A DNA stretch of 64,000 nt from positions 6,100,001-6,164,000 of the forward strand of contig JBBDHG010000019.1 in NCBI GenBank assembly GCA_037951165.1. The letters are read 5' to 3'. Of this stretch, positions 46,741 through 59,105 are shown in pieces; within the stretch, counting starts at the first letter, position 1; each line of letters begins with the position of its first letter. Source of the stretch: Lophius americanus. Lineage: Eukaryota > Chordata > Actinopteri > Lophiiformes > Lophiidae. A program made the position numbers and the translations under genes. The notes beneath the pieces were generated by a model. That model did no database searches and had not been told where the DNA came from. It worked only from the letters and a program-made list of their open reading frames with translations.

Positions 46741-48879
46741 CACCAAACTTTCCAACTAACGGACCATTTATCCATCGTTCGTAAAACCCACCACAAGATA
46801 TTTAAAGTCCTTGAGATACCAGACCCTGTTATTTGTTTTTATAGACCGTTCTGATACTTGACAGTTGTTACTTTACCATGTGCAGCCATCAGGACTCTTG
46901 CTTGTGCATTGTTGCTCCTTAACTGGTTCACCGACAAAGCTAAATAAAATGTAATACTGGTGTGAATAATAACCTGCCAAGCCAGGCTGCTCTCTGTGAG
47001 AAATGTCACAAGAAGACAGAGACAGATGGCTGTTTAAATGAGATGTATGCATCCCATATTGTGTCTGAGATTAATCCACAATGATTTTGTGGAACATAAA
47101 ATGGCCACAGAAATACAGCCAGCGGAATGAGAATGTACATTGACATGGCCAAACAGGGAGCCTCTGTGTCACTTATGAGCTTTAGAAAAACCTTGTGCCT
47201 TCAGATGTGTTTTTTTTCTGTCAGGCGGATGTCAACTCGCCCTCCCCTCCTCCTCATCGCCCTCATTCCACATTGACAATCACAAACCGTCACACATATT
47301 ACAGACACCCTTGCCATAACACTGCCACCCTAGCTCCAACAGACAATAACACACTCACAAATTGAGGAAATTGCAATGATAGGCACCTTTGCTGGAGAGT
47401 GAAAATTGAGGCAGGACGTCACGTCAAACCAAAGACTTATAAAAGCTCAATACATCAGCCTGTGTCCCTGTGTGTGTGTAAATTTTCACTCCATTCTCAC
47501 ACATCCACTAACAACCATTTCAAGTCCCCTGTAAACACACACAAACATACACTGACAAACACACAAATACACAATCCATCACATAGTATAAGTGACAGAT
47601 GACTTACTGCAGACCCACTGAACATGGAGGGACAGTGTGAAAGCTGTCAAACTGGCTTGCTGATGCTTCTCCATCCATCATAAAGCTCATGGGTCTACCT
47701 TTAGAGTGATGAAGAGAGAGATAGAGCGGTGACCTCTCCAGATTGCCTGAACCCATCCCACTGTGCAGTCTGTCTTTCACTCTCACTTCTTTGTCCACTT
47801 TTTAACCTTCATCTGTCTCTTCCTCCCTCATCTCCTTTCCCTCTTTGGCACTTTCTGTGCTCAGTTTCGCTGTACAGGAAAATACCAATTCTGAAAACAC
47901 AAGTGCAACACATCATGTGAAAGCTCCTGCATCTATTTGAGATAGTGAACAAATAACTTGGAAAAACCCCCACAGATGGAGAACTGGGCAACGCAATGTG
48001 AAGCCATGGTGATTTTGAGAAATTTATGCGAAGAGCAGCTCAGACTGGGTTTGTTAGCACTATGGGGCTGGTTGGAAGGCTGAAGAATGACGACGACACA
48101 AAAGGTACAAAATATTAACAACTGCTGTGGTTTCACTTTGATTTAACACAAAAAACATTAAATTGGGTTTAAAACTTAATAATTTAGACTGTATAATTAA
48201 ATCAATCAAGAAAGGACCAATGAAGGAAGCAACCATGATTGTTATTGATAATTAGTCTGTAAGAGTGTCTTTGGGGCTTTAACTTTCCTTCAGCAGCAAC
48301 AACATATATTCCCTCAGAATCCAGACACTGGTGATGGTTTTGTTCATTTATTTAAAGAGCATAAGAAAACCTGAGATCAAGGATCTCTTTTAAAAGGGTG
48401 ATCTGGCAAAGAAGGCCATCCTAATATACACATAAAACAATAGTGTACATACACAATACATATTGGAACAGACAGACATGAAACTACACAATGGTGTCAT
48501 ATTTGAAATGCAGGTGGGTATATCAAAATCAAGTAAACAAGCAAATCAAGTACAACCACAACGTCCAACGTTGTCACATTCTAGTCACTTTAGAATCCCA
48601 GCAGAGTCATTCACACAAATCAGATATGGCAGTCCTATGGCAAGTTGTTTTCTCCTATTCATTGCAAGCATGCGGAAAAATCCGGTGTAAGAAAGTTTGT
48701 GAGCACAGTTCATATTGGTTTTGGCGTCTTCTTTTTCATGCCAGTGTTATTATGTACACAGTTATGAAGGGAATAGACCTAGAATAGTTTTCTAGATTAA
48801 AGTCAACCAGTACATACATGCAAGGATGGCCAGTCAACTGTAGCAAACAAAGTGAAATGGTGCGTAAGTTTCCCCTTGA
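46741..48879. other. No gene seen; CA-rich patch
   Basis: Unannotated. ACACAC-rich words lie at about 47535-47580. Small frames at 47399-48136 and 48463-48787 show no known motif. Confidence 0.5.
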
Positions 48880-49030
48880 GCTTGGAAACCAGATTCGATA
48901 TAAATGACCAATAAAACAGACCTGCTTGTTTTGACTATCCAATATGATGGAGCAGGTTGTTTAATAAGCTGTGATCAACGGTATCAAATGCTTTTGATAA
49001 ATCAATAAAAAGTGCTTAAAAATCTTTCAG
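48880..49030 (-). pseudogene. LINE reverse-transcriptase fragment (second motif A)
   Basis: The minus strand reads IDLSKAFDTVDHSLLNNLLH from about 49002 downward, RT motif A of a non-LTR retrotransposon, followed by HHIG and then decayed sequence. It abuts the end of a different RT fragment at about 49030. Its wording (FIDLSKAFDTVDHSLL) differs from the neighbour's (FLDLSAAFDTVDH), so the two come from different element copies or families. Confidence 0.75.
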
Positions 49031-49965
49031 TTCAACTGGAGACAGATGTGGTTCATCCACACCTTTATCTCCTCCAGACAGGCGCTGAGTGTTGACAGGG
49101 GAAATGATGATGATGTTGATGATGATGATGAAGCTGCAGAGGAACTTGTCAGTTTTCATGTAGATTTGCATGTCATCAGCCTAGCAATGAAATGAGAGTC
49201 CATATTGACTGATGACATGGTCATGGGGGAGCATGTACAGTATGAAGAGAATGGGGCCAAGGACTGATCCCTGGGGGACCCTATTGGTAACAGCGTGCAT
49301 CCAGGACCATCGTCCAATGGTGTGATATAGCCGGTGTAGGAGTATTCAATGATCCACAGTGTCGAAGGCAGCAGACAAGTCAAGGAACATCAGGAGTGAA
49401 GGTGAACCAGCATCTGCTGCCATACATAGGTCATCCTTGACTCTAAGCATAGCTGTTTATGTGATGTGGGCGGAGCAAAACAAGACTGAAAGGTTTCAAA
49501 GAGGTTGTTGTATTTGAGGTTGTCTTCGAGTTGGGCAGCAACTGCTGTTTCCAGTACTTTGGAGAGGAATGGGAGTATTAAAATTGGCTTTGAATTTGCA
49601 AAAACGTTTGGATCAAGAGTGGGTTTTTTGAGGAGTGGTCTGATAATGGCAATTTTTAGGGCTGTCTGGAGGGATGGGTTTACTACAGTGTTGATCAGGG
49701 GACTGATGGAAGAGATGTTTTTTTTCACTAGGGCTGTAGGAAATGTTTCAAGGGCACAGGTGGAGGATTTCATCATTCTGAGGACATCCTCAACCTCCTG
49801 CTGTGAGATTTCTGGGAAGCACTTTAGAGGCTGGGAGATCTCAAACTGTGAGTAGCTGGACAGGATAGGTAGAGTGGAGGAACCAGAAAGGACAGAACGG
49901 ATTGAGTCAATTTTTGTTTGGAATAAAGCCATGAAATTATTACAGTGCTCTTCTGTAATTTATGT
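49031..49965 (-). pseudogene. L2-type LINE reverse transcriptase relic
   Basis: From 49932 downward the minus strand encodes an RT N-terminal region: FQTKIDSIRSVLSG, ISQQEVEDVLRMMKSSTCAL, IRPLLKKPTLDP, LPFLSKVLETAVAAQLE and LFETFQSCF. After a frameshift come motif A (FLDLSAAFDTVDH, about 49350-49392), a deletion, motif B (VPQGSVLGPILF, about 49245-49280), and motif C, where a stop codon replaces Tyr before ADD (about 49170-49182). Then LEEIKVWMNHICLQLN follows near 49040-49090. An (ATG)n/(CAT)n patch sits at 49105-49133. In life this enzyme copies LINE RNA at the insertion site. This copy is dead. The clade (L2/CR1-like) is from memory of the motifs. Confidence 0.88.
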
Positions 49966-49978
49966 AAGTGAGGGAGAT

Positions 49979-50388
49979 TGTGGTTTAAGAAGAATATTGA
50001 TGGTGAAAATGGGTCACAAAAGTGAGTGCACTATCCCCCTCGCCAAGGATTGAATATTGCAGGTTGTAGCAGGGAATCTAGGCTGGACACTGATGGATCT
50101 GGAGCCCAAAGAGAAGCAATCAGCAAACACACAACAAAGCACTGGAAGTAAACTGATTTTTGGCCCTAACGTTGCCCCTGAATGTACGGATGATGGCGGG
50201 GGCTTAAATACTGTTGAAACTTGATTGCTGAGATGGGCCGCAGGTTTGGAGTGTGATTGACAGCAGCAGCAGGAGCCAGGAAATTCCGCCAACATACACA
50301 TACATACATACAGAGACAGACAGGGGAAATTGGAGCACAGGAGGATAGGAGGAAAACAAAGAAAAGACAAAAACCACCAACCGTGACA
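49979..50388 (-). mobile_element. LTR, probably Gypsy-like (minus)
   Basis: The minus strand starts TGTCACGGTTGG... at about 50387. It has CAATCACACTCCAAACC, then a TATA-like AGTATTTAAGCCCCCG at about 50200-50212, and may end at CTTAAACCACA (49979). The promoter-like order and TGT start fit an LTR. The right limit is uncertain and no polyadenylation signal is obvious. Confidence 0.6.
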
Positions 50389-50840
50389 ACTAGAAAAACA
50401 GAGAAGGTCATATTAATCAAAATGGTAGGCTAAAAATGAAGGTGTGTCACCGTGTTATTGGGTGGATATGACAGGTGCTATCTCACTGACGATCTTAGAC
50501 CATTATAGCAGGACATTGAGACTGAGCGTGCATGATAGATGTGACTGACAGAATGCTGTTTGAAATTAACTACTGTCAGAAAGTGCAAAGGAATGGTCCA
50601 CTCACAATGAATTGACTCTATACTGCATGCAGAGATTATTTGCAGGATAAAGATTAGCACAATGAAGTCATGGTCATTAACATCCTATATTAGCGGTAAG
50701 CAATTCATATGCAGATTCAGAATATATGGAGGGATTACAGATATCCCATTTGACTCTTGCTCAGATCAAACATAGAATCAGACTTTAAGTTCCTCTAAAG
50801 TAGCAAAGTTTCTTCGAATTCTGTGTAAATCAAGCTTTTA
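50389..50840. other. No gene seen
   Basis: Unannotated spacer. Confidence 0.45.
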
Positions 50841-51995
50841 AGTAATGTATAGCCACTTTATAAGGTACACTTTACTCGTAGCGGGTTGGACACTATTTGT
50901 GCTTCAGGACTGCCGTAATTCTTCATGCCATAGATTTAACAGGTGCTGGACAGATTCCTCAGAGATTTTGGTCCATATTGACACTCAACATCACGCAGTT
51001 GTGCATATTTGGCAGCTGACCATCCATTATGCAAGTCTCCCATTCGTCCTAATCCCAGATGTGCTCTATTGGACTGAGATCCGGTAATTGTGGAGGCAAT
51101 TTGAATCCAGTGAAGTCCTTGTCATGTTCAAAAACCAGTTTGAGATGATTACAGCTTTGTGACATGGTGTGATCATGCTGGAGGCCCGGCCATCAGATGA
51201 TGTAGTCCTAAAGGTATGGACATAGTCAGCAACAATACTGAGGTATACTGTGGCTTTAAATTGATGCTCAATTGATACTGAAAGTGTCCAAAGAAAATAT
51301 CCCCTGCATCAATTACAACACCATCAGTAGCCTGAACTGTTTATACAAGGCAGGATGGATCAATTCTTTCATGCTGTTTCACCAAATTCTGACCTTACCA
51401 TCCAAATGCACAGCAGAAATCAAGACTAATCAGACCAGGCTACGTTTTTTAAATCATCTCTCGTCCCATTTTGGCGAGCCCACGGGATTTGTAGACTTAG
51501 TTCCCTGTTTGTAACTGACAGTAGCGACAACCGATGTGGTCTTCTGCTGAGGTAGTCCATCTGCTGTGCGGTCAGAGATGCTCTTTTCCATACCTTGGTT
51601 TAAACCGGTGGTTATTTGACATACTGTTGCCTTTCTATCAGCTCAAACCAGTTCATCCATTCTCATCTGACCTCTGGCATCAACAATGCATTTTTGCCGA
51701 GAAAACTGCTTTCTGGAATTTTCTCTTGTTCGGACCATTCTCTGTAAACCCTAGAGATGATTGTGCGAGAAAATTAAAACCAGTGCATCATCATTTCCTG
51801 AAATATTTAAACCAGCCACGTTCAAAATCTCTTAGATCACCTTTCTTCCCCATTCTGGTGCTCCTTTTGATCTTCAGTACGTCGTCTTGACCATATCTTG
51901 CCAAGATGCACTGATGCCGTGGGACTGGCTGATAAGATATTTGCTGAGGAGCAGTTGAACAGGTGTACCTAATAAATTCACTGGTGTGGGTGTAG
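50841..51995 (-). mobile_element. Tc1-like DNA transposon, near full length, inactive
   Basis: Ends: the left is AGCCACTTTATAAGGTACAC (50851). The right, read backwards, is TACACCCACACCAGTGAATT then TATTAGGTACACCTGTTCAA, so the ends form a terminal inverted repeat around 'CACTTTATTAGGTACACCTG'. The transposase gene would lie on the minus strand. Its start MGKKGDLRDFERGWFKYF is at about 51853 downward, including the conserved 'GKKGDLSDFERG'-type opening. Plus-strand landmarks of the body include GTTGCCTTTCTATCAGCTC, GACCATTCTCTGTAAACCCT, ATCAGACCAGGCTACG and CAGTTTGAGATGATTACAGC. Length is about 1.15 kb, as expected for this family. Many small indels break the frame, so cut-and-paste activity in cis is excluded. 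Confidence 0.85.
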
Positions 51996-52106
51996 CTTTC
52001 GGTCTGCACTAAACAGCAACAGATGGTATAATTTTATCTTGGTTATCTGTTTTATGGATTGTTTGTAGATTTATAGGCTGGCAATAATTCATAAACAGAG
52101 TGATCT

Positions 52107-52330
52107 TGTCATGGCTCTGCTGTTATTTTATCTATTTGAGTTTTTCTAGGATTAATCTGTTTTGGTTCTCTTCTTTTTTTTTGAAAGAGTCATCCATGCT
52201 GTTTAGTTAGCTCCACACTTCCTGTATTGTTTCCTCATAATCAGTTTTAACCTATTTCTCTTTGTTCAGTTTTTGTGCTTTATGTCTTATACTACAGTAA
52301 CATATATTTGTTTTTCATAAATTACCAGAA
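52107..52330 (+). mobile_element. LTR fragment related to the 41.7 kb solo LTR
   Basis: Starts TGTCATGGCTCTGCTGTTAT, matching the first bases of the solo LTR (TGTCATGGTTCTGTTGATCT), and stays T-rich in the same style. No promoter or right end is found. Confidence 0.45.
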
Positions 52331-53828
52331 CTCTCCATGGACGTGCTCTAAAAAAAAGTGTAGTCATAAAAGGAGACATAACCATGTAAACAGCTTTCCT
52401 GTTTTCATTCTGATGCCGTTTTTGCCCTTTATAATATCACGTTATGGGCACTATTGTCCTATGGAGCTCTTTTTCACCCTGCCGCCTCACCTGGTTCAAC
52501 TAGGCTATGATTAACTGCTCTTTGTTTGACCTCTGGAGTCCTGCCACAGCGCGTCTCTTTCTTTAGCTTTTATTTCATTCTGTCTCCCATTTTCCGAATG
52601 TAATGCATTCACCATCACCTCTTTCCCTCTTGTTTCTCCCCTTCTCTCTCTTTCCCTGAACACAAATGGCATTCCTCTAATTGAATAATTTATTAGATGG
52701 CTGCACTAGAATTTATTACTTGGGTGGACATTAAACTTGCTCAAACACACATTAATCGGCCCTGAAAAAGAAGGCAAAGAGAGAGGGCAGTTGGAGCAGG
52801 GAGGCATGCGTAAGTAAGGGGGAAAGGATTCAGATAGATGGGGAGAATACTGGAAGGACAAATTCATGAAAGGGTCAAGAACAAACGCAGGGCAAAAGGG
52901 AGTGGTTAGCCGGTAATGGAAATGCAGTAAAGTGGAGAATTAATTGGTAGTTTTGAGGAACGAGAAATAGCAAAAGGTGGGAAAATGAGGGAAAATAAAT
53001 ATTCAATAACAGTTTAAATACAAAGGCAGATTAACCAACAAGCCTTCATTCTTATGCAGAGACTCATCTGTTTCGGTTGTAACTGCTTCAAAAGAACACC
53101 TTGGAAGTGCAGGGCAGCAGCAAATTAGTGTGGTGCTCAAGGGGAGCTAACTGCATGTGCAACCAGAAAAATGTAATGCAATTAGTGCAGAAAGTAGTGT
53201 GATTCCTTCACCTTGGACAGAAAAGTTTGAACAATTTTAGCTTTCGTCCATATTTGATGTTGGCTGAAAATGTGACAGGCGGTACAAGAGGAGAAGGAAT
53301 AACAGGAGAACCCTACTGAAAAGGATGGTTTAGATGGCGACCCCAGTCTGGTGGCCTTTCACTTTATCAATCTATCTATACACACATTCAATGAGTTCAA
53401 GAACATTCTTCACCTTTTGTGACTTAGACACTGGTTGAAGTTTCTCCAACTTTAATTTAAATATAACTTCAATTAATCTTTTTTTCTTTATAGCACATAC
53501 ATTTGTATTTCTTGATTTCCCAAAAAATATCTCCCTCATGTGTTGGTGAAAAAGTTGATAATAGCTTTCATCTCACCAGAAAGAGTGAAATGGATTATTC
53601 CAATCAGGAGACAAAGGTGAAGGGAGCACAGATGATTCCGTATTACAACGGATGATATGTGATAATGAATCAGTCAGAAAGTTTTTGTCTCTCAGAGCTC
53701 TCAGGAAGATTGTGATTGAAGAGTTTTTTCTCCCTCTTGTTTCTCAATCTCTCTCTTTCACTGAAACCCAATTGGGTAAAGTATACCCCGCCCTGGAGTG
53801 TAGACCCTGGGGCTGATGACTCTAATCA

Positions 53829-53830
<2 letters not shown>
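52331..53830. other. No gene seen; purine-rich patch
   Basis: Unannotated. It is purine-rich on the plus strand at about 52765-52990 and pyrimidine-rich at 52600-52660. Confidence 0.5.
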
Positions 53831-53899
<69 letters not shown>

Positions 53900-53960
53900 T
53901 AAATATCTATATATAGAAATATGTATAGATAGATAGATACACATATGTGTATCTATTTAT
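53831..53960. repeat. (AT)n microsatellite with GATA extension
   Basis: AT run at 53831-53898 with a single C interruption near 53864, followed by ATAGATAAATATCTAT and AGATAGATAGATAC words. Confidence 0.95.
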
Positions 53961-54773
53961 ATTTTGTTTATCTGTACATTTCTATAAGATGTCTTATTGT
54001 ACAGTATGTCTTCATTTTTAGTCAGCTTTTGATTATCTGTCGGATGGAGCTGCTGTGGCGACCGGTGTGGAAATCAATTTAGGTTTAGGACATAGGATTA
54101 GGACAGAGGTTTTTACAACGGAAACCCTTCTTGACGCAACCCTCCTTATTTATCAGGGCTTGGTACCGACACTAGAGCTCCACTGTCTTGTGACCCCTTT
54201 GTGGCTGGGATGTGTGAATGACAGGATGATATGAAAAATTAACTACGGTTTGAATTCCTGACTGAACTTTTACGAGAGCTTCATTTCAAAAACAGTATTG
54301 CTGATTAAGAAGAATATAGACTGATAAATGGATGTACTTTGCCATGCCCCCCCGGAAATACCAAAGTCACTATAAAACAGTAACTCTGGCGGTGCCACAA
54401 TATAGAGCAAACCACGGCTGTTTGTTTCCCCATCTGTGGTTTAGTTCTGGTGAGAGAACAACTGTGATTTTGGTTAAACATGTGTCTCAAACTGAGTGCG
54501 TAATTTGAGAGACTTTAATAATCCTGGAGCCACAACAGAAAAAAATATGCTGGAAGAATCAGTATTTACATACGTTGCTATTTCATTTTTCATTTTTACC
54601 AATAGGAATTAGAGAGAATCCTATGCTCCTGTATTAGTTACATGCATATTTGTGACCTCTACTTCTTTAGCACAAAGAATAGGTAAGGAGAGACTGACCT
54701 TTTGACTGAAAAAAAATAAACAAAAACAAAAAACCACCAACTCTAAATGTCACTGTTCCTCTAGGTTTTTTTA
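53961..54773. other. No gene seen
   Basis: Unannotated DNA. Confidence 0.5.
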
Positions 54774-54885
54774 AGTGTGGCTGTGGCTCAGGAGATAGAG
54801 CCACTTGGGAGGGTTGAGGCTTGTTGGTTCTAGTCCTTGAGCAAGGTCATTTGCTCCCAATTATTCCGTTGGTGTATGAATGTGT
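54774..54885 (+). mobile_element. tRNA-derived SINE-like head
   Basis: GTGTGGCTGTGGCTCAGGAG with box A-like TGGCTCAGGAGATAGAG (54784-54800) and box B-like GGTTCTAGTCC (54826-54836) at the usual spacing. It is followed by CTTGAGCAAGGTCATTTGCT and GGTGTATGAATGTGTGAAAT. The wording matches a common fish SINE-like repeat. Box A/B suggest ancestral RNA polymerase III transcription. Confidence 0.65.
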
Positions 54886-54934
54886 GAAATGTTTCCAGGT
54901 GGCGCACTGTATTGTAACATCTGCCATAATTATA

Positions 54935-55200
54935 ACCCATAAAATTCGGGGATAGTATGGAATCATAATCGCCACTGTGCAACAGATTTTTCGTGTTAGC
55001 GTGATAACGCAAAACGATATCATAGAAAAGTTTTTCAAATTTTACACTTACATAGACCTTAATGCAAGGAAGAACCAGAGTGATTTTGGAAATGGTCAGT
55101 TGTGTATTTCCGACACGGTGAGCTGAATATCCAACGATTTTCTGAGCCGTTAGTCCAACTTAGTCCAAATTTGGGATATACTCTTGTTGCAGGACAATTA
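54935..55200 (-). repeat. Family A block (reverse)
   Basis: Contains 'ATCATAATCGCCACTGTGCA', 'TTAATGCAAGGAAGAACCAG', 'GATTTTGGAAATGGTCAG', AGCCGTTAGTCC and ACTTAGTCCAAATTTGGGAT. The order matches 9160-9490 and, in part, 58190-58470. Confidence 0.6.
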
Positions 55201-58149
55201 CATTGTAGGCCTGGCCAAAGTTACATGTTCTGTACAGCAGGGGTTTGTTGTTGCCATTCTCTGTCCTTCTTTTCCCTCCTATTTTTCTGTTCTTCTCCAT
55301 CTCATATTTATGGTCACTTTATGGTCACTAATATTCTTCTTACTTTACCTTTCAACAGTTTGGCACCCTAGCTCTTCTCCAATATTCCCTCTCACCGCCT
55401 CTCTTTTCCCCTCATCAATCTGTTTAGCCTTTCCAACCATTTTTTTATGTCACCCCCTGTACCTCCCTTCCTGGTTTGCTCTCTCCTGCCTCAGAGCCTT
55501 CCCTCAGGCCCAGGTTGTAGTTTTCTGTCCATCAGCACTTTGGGGAAAACGAGAGACGGTGAAGATGAGAGGAAGCATGTGCGCAAGGCCTTGAGGCCTG
55601 CTAGCAGAGCAGTAAAGAGGCGACAGGAAAGAAGAGAGTGAATAATCTGAAGTGGAGAAAGCAAGGCCAGCAGACATTACACTTCTCTATGTCCAGGCAT
55701 TGACAAATGGCTGTCTAATGACCTGAGATTAACTGGCTGAGAGGTCAAGATGAAAAGAGGACCTGTGAAGACAAAGGTGAAAAAGAGAGTGAAAAATATC
55801 ATGGGGAGAGAAATAGAGAGTAAACGACAGTGAGATGAATAGACTTCCTTCCTGGGTACAGAGTCTTAGCAAAACGCTTAGCAGTTTGAGGAGGAAAAAT
55901 AGATGGATTGCCATGTTTGCTTATTTAATACTTTCTCAAGTTCTGCAGTCAGAGAGAGTAGGCTGGTAAAGATGGAAGAGAGAGAGACAGCTCAGTGTGG
56001 TGAAGCAAAACAATTCTTTGAATATGAGTTAGCTGCTAAAAACAAAAAACAAGAAATTAAAATTATTGTCTTCTGTAAGATCACATACAGATTATTGTAA
56101 AGGTAAATAATTACCCAACAAGTTGATATCTATTTTGATACCAACAATTGACGGGCAAAACAGGGTGATATTCTTTTATCTAGACGTCCACTAATAACCT
56201 TATCGAGTTCCTCACTTTAACACACTGTATCAATAAACTAAACCTAAAGACATGTAGGACTGGGGTTAGTGTTTAAACCAATTCAATGATAGTGTGCAGA
56301 GGGCTAAAACGAGAGTGTAAACATATTTATCTTGTTATTTTACATATTGAGTCGGGTGCCACTTACGTTGGATTTAGGATTTTCTCTGAAAATCAGTCAC
56401 CTGCCAGCTCTTTGTGGCTATAAGCCTCAGTTGCTGTTGTTTGGAGTAAGTACCTAATTGAAAAAACTACAGCTGTATTTTTAAACATTTTATTACACAT
56501 TTTTTTATTATTTTTATTTTTTATTTACTGAGACCAATTCTCACACATCCACTTGGATTTTGGTGGCAGACCTCAGCGATGTACCAGAATCAACTTCAGA
56601 GAGCTGTGCACAGTTCATGGTTGGAATGTATCTTGTTTGCACAATGGGATGTATCCAAAATAGGGAGCTGGTAGGAATTTAGAACTATTCTTTTATCAAA
56701 TATTTTCAATTATATTTTCATACATTTTCATCTTAGACATTTTTGCTAATTTTACTTTCAGCTTTTTAAAATATGAAAAATGTAAAAATTCTTACCAGAA
56801 TTACGACGTCTTTTATTTATTTTTTTCATTTTTAGATAGATTTCATAATATAATTATATCATATTGATTTATGTCATTGACAATCACATGACTCAAAACA
56901 GAACAAAAATACACCACATATAGTACATTATATTTTATTTTGAAATTTTTTTTTTTACTCCCATTTTGGTATACATGTCAAAAAAGTTATTCATGTTAAC
57001 GCTAAGTGTTTGTTCTGAATTTTTATTTTATTTTCTGGTTGTTTTGTGTTTGGGTGTGAAAGAGAGAGCGATGTATCTTCAATTTTGTTCCATATAGACA
57101 AAGACAGACAACTTGGCTGATAAATGATTCAATCCAGTAGCCACCATCTGCGGAGAGGATGTCAGAGGAAAGTGGTAGGTTGGAAAACTTTAGCATTTAA
57201 GGTGTATGTCGTACTTGTGTGCACAGAGACCTTTCCCCATTCAGAGTGATGTGCTAGTTGAGAGCTCACTGTGTTCAAGGGATGACTTCAGTGTGTTTCG
57301 TTGTGTGCAGAGCAGAGAACTTCCCCTGGGAACTGAATGGATTGTGGGGAGATAATGATTTGGCTGTAAGGCAGGCAGTTTCTTTCACTCAGCTGACAGT
57401 GTCTAATGATCATGAATCCTGACAAAGTGCCAATTTCCAGGAGTTTGGATCATGTCAAAATTCCCTGCTTTACACTGCGGGTCAAATACATGCACTTTGG
57501 ATGTAAAAGTCCTCTCAAAGATGCATGGTTACTCTCGATTAATAATAAAAGAGGGTAATCCTTTACATTAATGCTTTCATTCTTTGAGCAGAGCCCACAC
57601 TGAGCTCTGTCAGGAAGTCTTTATGCTGCAGTGGCACCCTTGGTGCTCTGAAAAACAGAGCTATTATCTCTGCGATAAGGGTTTCTTGATCCAGAGAAAA
57701 GCCAAAAATGTCTGACTCGGGGTGTACTATAGCAAAATCATTGTACTCAAGGGAAAACATGAAGCAGCCTCCGCATCCTGCAGTCTCTCCATTGATATTA
57801 AAAATGTTTAAAATTATGTCGAGGCTAATTGATATTGTAATGGGTTGAAGTGGTTTTCAGTATTGTGGTCTGGAAAAGGAATTAAAAGGTCGATATATTT
57901 TGGTAGCTAGCCTATGTGTAGGTTGGCGAACCGACTGGATCGCCCTCATTCATTACCGCACTCTCAGCCTTTTTGGTCCAAATTGAAAGACCATATGCCA
58001 GAGTAAAGGGCCATATGACACTGGTGTTAGTGTATTAATAAATCATCAACTGTATATAATTAGATACAGACTCATTCTATATATATTTGTAATAGCATTT
58101 ACTTCAAACCCGCAACTTGGATCTAACTTTAAACCCAAAACCAGATGAT
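55201..58149. other. No gene seen; pyrimidine-rich and AT-rich patches
   Basis: A pyrimidine-rich patch lies at 55255-55475 and AT-rich DNA at 56460-57000. The stretch 57100-57800 has balanced composition, with an unrecognised 65-codon minus-strand frame at 57563-57760. No domain or splice evidence is strong enough to call an exon. Confidence 0.45.
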
Positions 58150-59105
58150 TAGAGAAAAATAGGCCTTTAACTTTAGTTTTTTTTATTTCTGTTGTATATT
58201 TCTGTTGTATATTTATATCCCAGAAAAGTTTGGAATATTCCAATCCTTCGTATTGACCTGGTATCCCAAAAAAAAGTTTCATGGATCATATTCACATTTT
58301 ATACCCCCATAAACCTTAGTACAAGGAAGAACTGGATTGATTTTGGGAAAGATGGGTTTCATATTTTGTATATAATATTTTAATGACTATGGAAAACTTT
58401 TTTTTTTTACAAAAAAATGTTTTTCAAACACAGCTTCCTAACTGTTATTCTGATTTAGTCCAAATTTATCTCATATGAACCTTTTTAATGAGATCTAAGT
58501 TGTATTTGTCATAATTTGTTTTGTTGTTAATTGTTAATCCGTCACTCACTAGGGTTCGTTTTTCTTCAAAAAGGAGTATCTGACTGGTTCTTCAAAACCT
58601 TATATCTGATCGTGTTCAACTTTTACTCATTAGATGGATCTTTCTGTTTCTCAACAATAATTCCGATTGTGACTAAATTTAGCTCATATGAATTAACACA
58701 AGGTAATTCGATATTACGATATTACCGATAATTTCTGAAAGTCTGTTGTTATATTGACTATTGAGTCACCATGGGATCTTATTTAAAGGCATATGGCTTA
58801 CTTCATAGAAATTGTTAGGTTGACTCAGTATGGACTGTTGGAGATTATTTATGAGCCAAATGTAATTCGAAGAGTTCAATTAGGGGGATTGCTTGTTCAT
58901 AGCAAGGATAAGGGCTTTGGGGGGAATTCAGCTAGATATGCCAAGTTGAAATTGAAAAACACATTTAACATTAATTTTTATTTATTAAGAGAGCTATATA
59001 TTTTTCTCCCCTCATTGAAACCTGCGGGATCAATTTTGTGTGTAAATAGAACTTTGATTGTGACAAAATCTCCCGTTTCTCTTCTTTTTCTAAGAGTTGG
59101 CTGGA
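58150..59105 (-). repeat. Largest family A block (reverse)
   Basis: Contains a TTCTGTTGTATA direct duplication (58187-58212), TTAGTACAAGGAAGAACTGG, ATTGATTTTGGGAAAGATGG, GATTTAGTCCAAATTTATCT (58456), a CGTCACTCACTAGGG block (reverse of the CCCCCTAGTGAG word), a second diverged core GACTAAATTTAGCTCATATG near 58672, and the GACTGTTGGAGATTATTTAT flank near 58830. At least two units plus right-flank sequence shared with 29110-29290. Confidence 0.65.

Noticed and set aside
53716..53898. Frame ending in Tyr-Ile repeats
   Set aside because: Runs into the (AT)n microsatellite.
54774..54885. Functional tRNA gene
   Set aside because: Box A and B are present, but I see no consistent cloverleaf stems or anticodon loop. 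The surrounding wording is SINE-like.
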